In this document: one piece after another, positions 8,173 to 15,389 of the stretch
How the letters are laid out: every line of letters begins with the position of its first letter
Numbering within the stretch: position 1 is the first letter of the stretch
Origin: Planctomycetaceae bacterium
GTDB taxonomy: Bacteria; Planctomycetota; Planctomycetia; Pirellulales; Pirellulaceae
DNA: 33,476 bases
Direction of reading: 5' to 3'
NCBI GenBank assembly: GCA_005778405.1
Contig: SXOA01000076.1
Coordinates: 1-33,476 of the forward strand
Notes under the pieces: generated by a model
What the model saw: only the letters and a program-made list of their open reading frames with translations
What the model was told of the DNA's origin: nothing
The model's database searches: none
Program-made: the position numbers and the translations under genes

Positions 8173-8223
8173 GAATGGCGAAATTCGAATTCCAAATGTC
8201 GAATGAGAGCATTCTCGCCATTC
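8173..8223. repeat. AATTCGAA-rich inverted repeat
   Basis: GAATGGCGA (8173-8181) and TCGCCATTC (8215-8223) are a perfect 9-base inverted pair. The 33 bases between them are built from related words (ATTCGAATTC, GTCGAATG, GCATTC). The composition differs sharply from the flanking DNA. It looks like a dispersed intergenic repeat; nothing suggests that it is translated. Confidence 0.5.
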
Positions 8224-8480
8224 GAGTATCGTCATTCCTTCTCGCGCATTCCGACCACTACTGTACGTAAGTGTATACATGCCGATTGGCACGTTCAAGG
8301 CCGTGCAGGCCAGATTTGTCGAATTTCTTTTGCCCCCCGAGGCTGGCAAATCACACGCCTGCATTTCTCACCATGCGGAGTGAATCGTTGACAGGCTTTT
8401 GCGACACAGGTCTGACGCGCAAGGGAAGGAAAGTACTCGACGTGCCACCGCTCCAGCAGCGGCGCAAGCTGGTCGAAATG

Positions 8481-8511
8481 CTTGAGCCCCGTATGTAAAT
8501 ACGGACGCTCG
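8481..8511 (-). terminator. Hairpin with GTAA tetraloop after the giant kinase
   Basis: CCGTAT (8488-8493), GTAA, ATACGG (8498-8503) form a perfect 6-base stem. It is extended by GAGC (8483-8486) pairing with GCTC (8506-8509) across a small internal loop, with a further T-A/T-G closing pair. It lies 42 bases beyond the kinase stop. There is no T-run, so a 3' stabilising hairpin or factor-dependent stop is as likely as an intrinsic terminator. The stable GNRA-type loop exists only if the plus strand is transcribed; on the minus strand the loop is TTAC. Confidence 0.4.
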
Positions 8512-8552
8512 ACAAATGGTAACGATGTTGATCGTCGTCGTCAGCCTTCAGG

Positions 8553-11500
8553 CTACGGCGTACGACTCAGAGCGGCTTCCAGATCGGACCAGAGGCTTTT
8601 ATTCTCCTTTTGTTCCTCTTCGGGCATCTTGGCGACTAGCTTGGGGTCGCGAAGACTGGCCAGGTCGGGATCGCTGATCCAGTTGACCAGCGTCACCAGC
8701 AGTCGCTGGCGATCCTGGGGACCGCTCTCTGCAAACTGCTTGTTGATGTTATCAAGCTCGGCTCGCAGCCAGGCGGCCGCCTGTTGACGAAGGCGAGTCC
8801 GCTCCGCGTCAGCGAGTTTTCCGGCATCTCCCTCGCCGCTGCTGGCGCGGAGAGCGGCGCAGGCGGCGTTGTAACGATTCCCTTTCATTGGGTCATCCGC
8901 CAATTTCGGGTCTTTGGCGAGCGCCTCGGCGAAGAAGCGGGCCGACGCGGCAAATCGTTTTCGTTCAAAGCTTAGCAGGGCCAAGTCCAGCCGCTGTCCA
9001 TTGTCGGCCGGCTCCAGCTTGCCTTCGATGAAGAGATCGAGCTTGTCCAGCAGCGGCTGCATCCACTTGGCCTTCTTGAGCAATTCGGGAGAAATGGGAT
9101 CCTGCGGATCAAGTTCCAGTGCCTTGTTCAGACTAGCAATAGCCTCATCGAGCTTTCCCTGCTCGAACAAGATCTGCCCCAGCAGCCGATGAGCAAGGGC
9201 GAGCCGGGGTTCGAATTGCACTGCCTTTCGCAACGGGACGACAGCTTCCTCCTGTTTTCCTTGGAGGTACAGTGCGAAGCCCAAATTCAAGAAGGCGGGT
9301 GCGTAATCCGGGGCAAACTCGTTCGCCCGGCGGAATTCGACCATTGCCTCATTCAGATTGTCTTGTTGCAGTTGAATCAAGCCAAGCAAGTTGTGGGTCC
9401 AGGCGTGCCTCGGCTCCAGTTCGCTCGCTTGTTGGAGGGCCACCTGAGCGTCGGCCAGTCGCCCCTGGTTGTAGAGCTCCATTCCACGACTGCGGAGTGT
9501 GGCGGAATTCGACGGACGACGGGCATCTTTGTAGATCAAGAGCGACGCTTCTCGGCGCAGGACTTCGGCAATCAACCAGTCGAGTCCCACGACACTACTA
9601 CTGACCGGCAACGTCCCTTGATGGGCCTTCGATCCCAAAGTCTCCAACTGGAACGGAATGAGCGCCGTGGCTTCCGCCAACGACCGGCGGGATTCGCTGC
9701 CCTGCTGCAGTTGATGCTGGGCCATGGCGAGCACGACCAGAGCCAGCGCCCCGCTCGTGTTCTGTTTCTGGTTGAACTCGAATGATTTCTCACTCCACAG
9801 AATCGCTTGCTTGAAATCGCCATCACGATAGGCAACCAAAGCCAGGCCGCCATAGCCCCAGCTGGGGAGCCATTCCGGACCAGCCTTGTTTTCCAAGGCG
9901 TCTTGCAGGATTTTTACGGGCAGCTTCGAACGGTCCACGCTCTTGGGAAGCAACAGGCAAGTCTTGCACACCGAGTCGGCTTGCTCGGGAACGGTCGTGG
10001 CGCTGAATTGCTCAAGCATCCGTCCGCAAAGTTCGCGATATCCTTTCTCGTCCATGGCGAGGACCATCCGAGCGGCCGCCTTGCTCCAAATAATGCGATC
10101 GGTTCGCGTCGCTTCGATCTCAGCTTGCGCAATTTGCGCCGCTTCGGCCCACTTTCCCAAGGAGGCCATGTGATCTCCACTCGCTCGCATGGAAGCGGCA
10201 TCAGGGGGCCGGCGAACATCGTTGTGAATCAGCAGGGCTGCTTCGCGGCGCAGGATTTCGTTGATGAGCCCGTCCGCGGCGATGACACCAATGCTGACTG
10301 GCAGGCCGCCCTGGTAGTCCTTGGATCCGAGCGTCGCCAATTCGAAAGGCATGAGAGAGGTCGCTTCCGCTAGCGACTTGCGGGCTTCGTCGTTCTTTTG
10401 CAGCCGCTGCTGGGCCATCGCCATGACCGTCAGCGCCATGCCCCCCGTGTGACCTTTCCGGTCATTGAACTCAAACGACTTTTCGCCCCATCGGATTGCT
10501 TGTTCAAAGTCTCCATTGCGATACGCGATCAACGACAGCGTGGCATATCCCCAGGGATGAAAACCGACAGGAACTGTGTTCTTTTCCAGCGAGTTGGCGA
10601 GAAGTTTCATCGGGAGCTTCGTACGATCCACGGCATCGGGCAGCAGCAGACAGGCCTTGCTGAGGGAATCCGCTTGTTCCACGGACGGTGCTCCGCCGAA
10701 TTCGTCGAGCATCCGCGCACAGAGCTTGCGGTATTCCTCGGCATCGCTCGCCAAAACAAGGCGTACGGCGGCAGTTGCCCAAACTGTCCGATCGCCAGGA
10801 TTCGCCGCCACCTCGGCCAGTCCAGCCTTGGCGGACTGAGTCCACTGCCCCTGAGTGGCGTACTGATTTCCGCTGGCGCTGTGCATGGCCGCCAATCGGG
10901 GATCTTCCAACCGGGCCTTGAGCGGCGCAGCCCGCGTTGCATGATTGGCCACCAGCTGCGAATTCGTCTGTTTTAAAAGGTTCCAACGTTCTTGCCACTG
11001 TTCGCTGCTGAGACCGCTCAGATCCCCCAATTCAATCCGCTGAGCCGTGGCCAGTTCCGCCAGATGTGCCAAATCCGCGGAAGGGGTGGGGGACGGCGCA
11101 AGCAACGGCTCCAGGCCGACTATCGCGAGTTCGGCAGTCCCGTAACAGACCAAAGCATGTCGGCCGTCGGGAGTAATCGCCTGGGTATTGGACGAATCTC
11201 CTTCTTTTCCCCCCAGCCCAATAGGAGAGGCAATGCGCCGGCCTGTCGTCAACTCCCATACTTGTAACCAGGGCTGTTTGCGAACCGTGGTCAACGCAAA
11301 CCGACCATCGGGCGTGATGAGCACATCGTAGGCCTCGTCGCTATGCGTCATGGGAGGGCAAGCCAGTTTGCCGGCTTGCCAGTCCCAATAACGGACTTGT
11401 CCATCTTTGCTTCCCGTCAGCAGCCGCTTCCCATCGGGACTGAAGGTCACGGAGAACAATCCATAAGAGTCTCCCGGATGGGGCAAAGGCTGCGACAACG

Positions 11501-14500
11501 CTTTCCCCGTCGCCAGATCCCACACTTGAACCGCATTCTTACCATTGACCATCGTCGCCAGCATCCGGCTGTCGGCCGAGAGGGAAAAGCTGCGGAGGAA
11601 GTTGCCACCCTCCAGGCCCACGGAGACCCGCGGAAACCGCAATTTGCCGGTCGCGGCGTCGCGAACGTCGATCCCCGCGGTATTTCCCGCCCCGAGAGCC
11701 ACCAGCGTCTTGCCATCAGGCGTGTATTGCACTTGGGGCTTGGGCTCGTTGGTCCAGACCCAGCCGTCGTGACGCGACTGATAGGTCACTTTGCCGGTAT
11801 GGTGATCAACGACTAGCAAGTTTCCCGTTGCGCAAAGGACGGCCAGCTCATTGCTGCCTGGCCGGGCCGCTACGCTCAAGGGAATTCCGGGAAGTGCGAT
11901 TGGCTCAAACAATGCGCGTGCCGTGGTGACATCCCAAACACCTAGAAATCCCCCGCTTTCACGAATCCAAAGGGCGGCCGCGGAGCGGTTATCACCGCAA
12001 ATGCAGGACTCGACTAAATCGCCCGGCAACGCGATTGCCGCGCCGGCTGGCCTGCCAGTCGTTGCCGATAATATATGAAGGTTTCTTATCCCTTGATGCC
12101 TGAAGCCGAACGGACCTTCATGCCAATAACCAGGAGCGACCAGTTGACCGTCAAAACTAATTCGAGGTTTCCCTCCCCAGTTGCTTTCCCGGGCCTTCAC
12201 CAGTTCGTCGGTGGGACGTTGCCAGACACGAATCAAGCCATCCGATTGCGCGGTTGCCACATGCGTCGCATCGCTGGACCAAGCGCAGTTCTCGACGTTC
12301 CCCATATGAGGCAACGGCTGGGTCACGGATTGGCCGTCAAGGAGCGACCAGATGCGGGCGGTTTGGTCCCAGCTGACCGAGAGCAGCATTGTGCTATCGG
12401 GACTGAAGGCATACTTCTTGACCAAGTTGGTGTGACCAAGGTGTAGCGGCGGACGGCTGACGTCGACGGCATGATGCACCTCGGGACCGTAATAACCTCC
12501 GATAGCAATCCAGTTGCCATCTGGTGAGGAGACGACGCTCGGTACCCCCCAAGGCTTGACTTGAATAGTGGGCGGTTGTTTGGGCCGACCGTTCGCCATA
12601 TCCGTCCGGGTGAGTTGATATTTGGCACTGATGGTCACCAGCGTCTTGCCATCGTCGACGAGGACTGGTGGCGAAGCCACTTCAGGTGTGTGTGGGAGCG
12701 GGGCAAAAAGAGGTGTCGACGATTCCTTGTCCCCCGTCACCGCAAAGACACGAGCCAGTTTGTCGTCGCAGGACGAGACCACGCGATCCCCCTTGGGACT
12801 GAAGGCCAGCGCGATGACCTGTTTCGGATGCGATATTTCCGACCCGAGAAACGTCTGTTCCTGAGTGTCCCAAATCCGCATGGAATAGCTGCCAATGGCC
12901 AGGTAGCGTCCATCCGCGCTGAATGCCAATGCTTGGACCGAACCTGTGTGGGGAATTTGTTGCAATCGTTCCCCACCTGGGAGGCTGAGAATCTGCACCT
13001 GGCCACTCATGAAGCCGATCGCCACGTTGGAACCAGTCGGGTGGAAGCAGGCACTAGCAACGTTTTTCAATTCGTCGGCCCAAGTAAGCAATTTCCCGTC
13101 GCGCCACGACCAGAGAAATAGCCGCTGGTCGCTGCGGGACAACAGCAGATCGCCACCCGGTTGGAACTCAAGCTGTCGGGGATATCCCCCCAGCGACATG
13201 ACCGCCACGGGAATCGTCGCCTCGCGTAGCCAATTCTGCGCCCGCAGCCGGTTAGTTTCTGCCCGCATTTTCTCCCCCGCGGCTGCCGATTGCTCGGCAG
13301 CCGTTGCGAACCAGAGCGCCGCCTCGGCAGGGGCTTTGCGTTCGCCGGCCAGGAGCCCTCGCGCGGTCTGCATGTCGGCCACCATGATGTCGGCCCGGGT
13401 CTTTTCAGACTCGGCCCGAGATTTTTCCGTTTCGGCGCGAGTCTTCTCTGATTCCGCCCGCGTTTTTTCCGCTTCGGTTTGCAGCAATTGCTTGGACTCC
13501 GCTTCACGGGCAACGACTGCGTTGCGCTCGGCAAGTTGGGCGTCCTGTTTCAACTGGCTCTGGTACATGGCGGCCCAAGTCGCCGCGAGGCCGCCGATTG
13601 TCGTGACGCCGACAAACACCACCGCCAGGCCCAATTGCAACCGGCGGGCTCGCCGCTCCGCACGGGTAGCCGCTTCATGCTCCGCAACGGTGTGCAGCGC
13701 TTCTTCGGCGCGAGCAGCTTCCGAGGCCCGTTCGACTTCGGTCGCCCGTAGTCGCGATTCCACCGAAGCCAGGTAGCTCGATATCTTCTCCGCTACTGCG
13801 CCGGCGTTACGCGGTCGCTGGTCCGGCTCCACCGAGAGACACTCTTTGGCCAGGTCCACCAGTTCCCGATCCGCCTCGCAAGCCTCCAGCCGAGCATGGC
13901 AATCGTCCAGTTTTCCGCGGGTGGCGCGGCGGAAGACCTCCGTGCCGTCTTGGCCTAGATAAGGGGGCTTTCCGGTCAGGATCTCGCAGAGAATCGCTCC
14001 CAGGCCAAACACGTCGGCCCGTTCATCCAGCCGATCGATTTCCCCCAAGGCTTGCTCCGGAGCCATATACGCCGGAGTACCCATCACCGAACCGGCCAAG
14101 GTATGACTGCCAACAATTGGCGCGCTTCCCGAGCTTCCTCGCTGCACGGTGCGAATCACGCTGACATCCTGCTGCTTCTGAATTGCCTTTTTTTCGTCGG
14201 CCACTCCACCGACCCCCAGCACCTTGGCCAGTCCCCAGTCCATCACCTGCACCTCACCGAAGGCGCCGACCATGATATTGGCCGGCTTGAGATCGCGGTG
14301 AATCACGCCGCGACTGTGGGAGTAGGCGAGCGTCTGGCAGATTTGTTGGTAGATGCCGAGAAACCGCGTCCGTTCGTCACTTGGCGTCTTTCGCTCGGCG
14401 AGCAGGGCCGCGAGCGTCTGCCCCTTGACCAGTTTCATGCTGAAGAACGGCCGCTGGTCGGCGAACTGTCCCAGTTCATAGACGGGGACAATCCCCGGAT

Positions 14501-14912
14501 GCTGTAGCTGGCCGCTGATTTGTGCCTCTTCAACAAACCGTTGCAGCACCTCAGGCTTGTCCTTATGCGACTCCAGCAGCACCTTGATCGCCAGGTCGCG
14601 GCCGAGATCGTTGTCCCGCCCTTTCAGAATGGCCCCCATTCCGCCCCGGGCGATTTCGCCAAACAACTGATATCGGCTCTCGCGATGCGTCGCTGGCAAT
14701 TCGCTGGATGTCGCCTGCACCACCGGTTCAGCCGCTCCGTCAGCCTCGTCCCGTAGCATCACGCGTGGCGCGTTCCCGAGAGCAGGCAAAACGCTGGAAC
14801 TCGCGTCGCTGAACATAACCGTCGCATCCGCAATCGCTGCGACCTCAACACGCGGCACATCTTGATTGACTTGGGGCTTAGAGTTTTGGTCCAAAATCGT
14901 CTTTTCCGGCAT
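8553..14912 (-). CDS. Giant Ser/Thr kinase with WD40 region and TPRs
   Basis: The 2119-residue product begins with an 80-residue unstructured lead. A Hanks-type kinase domain follows (about 81-380): glycine loop GEIARGGMG, K110, HRDLKPAN (205-212), DWG in place of DFG (225-227), and APE (284-286). Next come a short coiled coil, a membrane segment (about 426-448), a heptad repeat EKTRAES (482-509), a WD40-like beta-propeller region (about 571-1266) with many FSPDGK and VWDL words, two 231-residue duplicated units (1345-1806) and canonical TPRs (about 1807-1950). The catalytic Lys and both Asp residues are kept, so the kinase should be active. The sensor half would lie across the membrane or at its surface; orientation is inferred. 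ATG at 14912 has GAGGTGA just upstream. Substrates unknown. Such kinase-WD40 fusions are common in planctomycetes, but this duplication is notable. Confidence 0.93.
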   Translation of the reverse strand: MPEKTILDQNSKPQVNQDVPRVEVAAIADATVMFSDASSSVLPALGNAPRVMLRDEADGAAEPVVQATSSELPATHRESRYQLFGEIARGGMGAILKGRDNDLGRDLAIKVLLESHKDKPEVLQRFVEEAQISGQLQHPGIVPVYELGQFADQRPFFSMKLVKGQTLAALLAERKTPSDERTRFLGIYQQICQTLAYSHSRGVIHRDLKPANIMVGAFGEVQVMDWGLAKVLGVGGVADEKKAIQKQQDVSVIRTVQRGSSGSAPIVGSHTLAGSVMGTPAYMAPEQALGEIDRLDERADVFGLGAILCEILTGKPPYLGQDGTEVFRRATRGKLDDCHARLEACEADRELVDLAKECLSVEPDQRPRNAGAVAEKISSYLASVESRLRATEVERASEAARAEEALHTVAEHEAATRAERRARRLQLGLAVVFVGVTTIGGLAATWAAMYQSQLKQDAQLAERNAVVAREAESKQLLQTEAEKTRAESEKTRAETEKSRAESEKTRADIMVADMQTARGLLAGERKAPAEAALWFATAAEQSAAAGEKMRAETNRLRAQNWLREATIPVAVMSLGGYPRQLEFQPGGDLLLSRSDQRLFLWSWRDGKLLTWADELKNVASACFHPTGSNVAIGFMSGQVQILSLPGGERLQQIPHTGSVQALAFSADGRYLAIGSYSMRIWDTQEQTFLGSEISHPKQVIALAFSPKGDRVVSSCDDKLARVFAVTGDKESSTPLFAPLPHTPEVASPPVLVDDGKTLVTISAKYQLTRTDMANGRPKQPPTIQVKPWGVPSVVSSPDGNWIAIGGYYGPEVHHAVDVSRPPLHLGHTNLVKKYAFSPDSTMLLSVSWDQTARIWSLLDGQSVTQPLPHMGNVENCAWSSDATHVATAQSDGLIRVWQRPTDELVKARESNWGGKPRISFDGQLVAPGYWHEGPFGFRHQGIRNLHILSATTGRPAGAAIALPGDLVESCICGDNRSAAALWIRESGGFLGVWDVTTARALFEPIALPGIPLSVAARPGSNELAVLCATGNLLVVDHHTGKVTYQSRHDGWVWTNEPKPQVQYTPDGKTLVALGAGNTAGIDVRDAATGKLRFPRVSVGLEGGNFLRSFSLSADSRMLATMVNGKNAVQVWDLATGKALSQPLPHPGDSYGLFSVTFSPDGKRLLTGSKDGQVRYWDWQAGKLACPPMTHSDEAYDVLITPDGRFALTTVRKQPWLQVWELTTGRRIASPIGLGGKEGDSSNTQAITPDGRHALVCYGTAELAIVGLEPLLAPSPTPSADLAHLAELATAQRIELGDLSGLSSEQWQERWNLLKQTNSQLVANHATRAAPLKARLEDPRLAAMHSASGNQYATQGQWTQSAKAGLAEVAANPGDRTVWATAAVRLVLASDAEEYRKLCARMLDEFGGAPSVEQADSLSKACLLLPDAVDRTKLPMKLLANSLEKNTVPVGFHPWGYATLSLIAYRNGDFEQAIRWGEKSFEFNDRKGHTGGMALTVMAMAQQRLQKNDEARKSLAEATSLMPFELATLGSKDYQGGLPVSIGVIAADGLINEILRREAALLIHNDVRRPPDAASMRASGDHMASLGKWAEAAQIAQAEIEATRTDRIIWSKAAARMVLAMDEKGYRELCGRMLEQFSATTVPEQADSVCKTCLLLPKSVDRSKLPVKILQDALENKAGPEWLPSWGYGGLALVAYRDGDFKQAILWSEKSFEFNQKQNTSGALALVVLAMAQHQLQQGSESRRSLAEATALIPFQLETLGSKAHQGTLPVSSSVVGLDWLIAEVLRREASLLIYKDARRPSNSATLRSRGMELYNQGRLADAQVALQQASELEPRHAWTHNLLGLIQLQQDNLNEAMVEFRRANEFAPDYAPAFLNLGFALYLQGKQEEAVVPLRKAVQFEPRLALAHRLLGQILFEQGKLDEAIASLNKALELDPQDPISPELLKKAKWMQPLLDKLDLFIEGKLEPADNGQRLDLALLSFERKRFAASARFFAEALAKDPKLADDPMKGNRYNAACAALRASSGEGDAGKLADAERTRLRQQAAAWLRAELDNINKQFAESGPQDRQRLLVTLVNWISDPDLASLRDPKLVAKMPEEEQKENKSLWSDLEAALSRTP
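9495..10880 (-). repeat. Two 693-base intragenic duplicated units
   Basis: Unit A (10188-10880, residues 1345-1575) and unit B (9495-10187, residues 1576-1806) align without a net length change. Shared landmarks include LAEV/AQAE helices, YRKLCARML against YRELCGRML, KACLLLPDAVDRTKLP against KTCLLLPKSVDRSKLP, and ILRREAALLIHNDVRRP against VLRREASLLIYKDARRP. The first TPR (RGMELYNQGRLADA) starts at the next 231-residue interval, so a third, eroded unit is possible. Confidence 0.85.
13386..13469 (-). repeat. Four 21-base heptad-coding repeats
   Basis: Residues 482-509 are four copies of a seven-residue unit (EKTRAES, EKTRAET, EKSRAES, EKTRADI). They form a regular charged coiled-coil segment right after the membrane segment. 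The DNA copies are similar but not identical (synonymous differences), which suggests an older tandem expansion. Confidence 0.85.
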
Positions 14913-15389
14913 TCATCACCTCGAACATTGGCGGGCCCATGGGGACGAGCCAGATTATTCCCAAAACGGTGCCGCGTCGCAACCAGTATCTTCGGTTCAT
15001 CCCACCAAAGCGTACTCGGTTTGATGGAGTCGGGGTGAGAACAAAGGGGACGGGTCAAATCTCGTTCGGCCCGAGACTTGACTGGGGCCATGCGGCGCGA
15101 GGAATTCGGTGGGGTCCGACTGGCCGAGGGAGCGGTAGACGTTGCGGCGAGGCTTCTCGCAGCGTGAAGCGGCTCGGACTGCGAGACCCAGATGTCGTCG
15201 AGGGAATTGAGTTGCGTGTGTCTTGTTGCTGCGTCGAGCCGTTTCAACGTGTCGAGGTGCGCCAGCAGTTCCGCCTCTGTGGCCAAGTCGCCGAAGTACG
15301 AGCAAATCATTTCCTAGGTACAGAGCGTTGGCTTGCACCCGGTCCACGGGCTCATCAGCAGGCAGGCGATGATCCACGTGGGGAGAGTT
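14913..15389. other. 477-base gap between the two kinase genes
   Basis: This gap separates the end of the 736-residue kinase gene from the start of the giant kinase gene, both minus strand. A minus-strand frame from the ATG at 15310 (MICSYFGDLATEAELLAHLD, AGGA upstream) looks coding for about 50 codons. It then turns into Arg/Ser-rich low-quality sequence that runs into the kinase gene. A second frame ending at 14997 looks better in the lower half (RNVYRSLGQSDPTEFLAPHG). A frameshifted remnant spanning the two is possible, but I recognise neither part. Confidence 0.4.
14954..14982 (-). promoter_or_regulatory. Promoter candidate for the giant kinase
   Basis: On the minus strand TTGCGA (14977-14982) and AATAAT (14954-14959) are 17 bases apart. 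Transcription would begin near 14947, leaving a leader of about 35 bases with a good Shine-Dalgarno before the ATG at 14912. It implies that the giant kinase can be made independently of the upstream kinase. Confidence 0.45.

Larger units (their letters stand above)
7721..8552. other. 832-base gene-free gap with hairpins and repeat fragments
   Basis: No reading frame here has coding character that I can defend. The part next to the ceramidase-like gene holds TAGAAT on the minus strand (7762-7767, 42 bases before the ATG), but no good -35 box. A short inverted repeat CCGGT-5-ACCGG lies at 7872-7886. An AT-rich block (about 8040-8092) contains TATAAT on both strands. The rest holds the hairpins and repeat fragments listed separately. 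The mosaic look suggests accumulated intergenic repeats rather than one lost gene. Confidence 0.6.

Noticed and set aside
8271..8498. 75-residue plus-strand frame in the 832-base gap
   Set aside because: Its end lies inside a hairpin, there is no ribosome site, and the composition is not gene-like.
14232..14240. DWG in place of DFG as a sign of a dead kinase
   Set aside because: The Asp is kept, and DWG is common in active-looking bacterial kinases.
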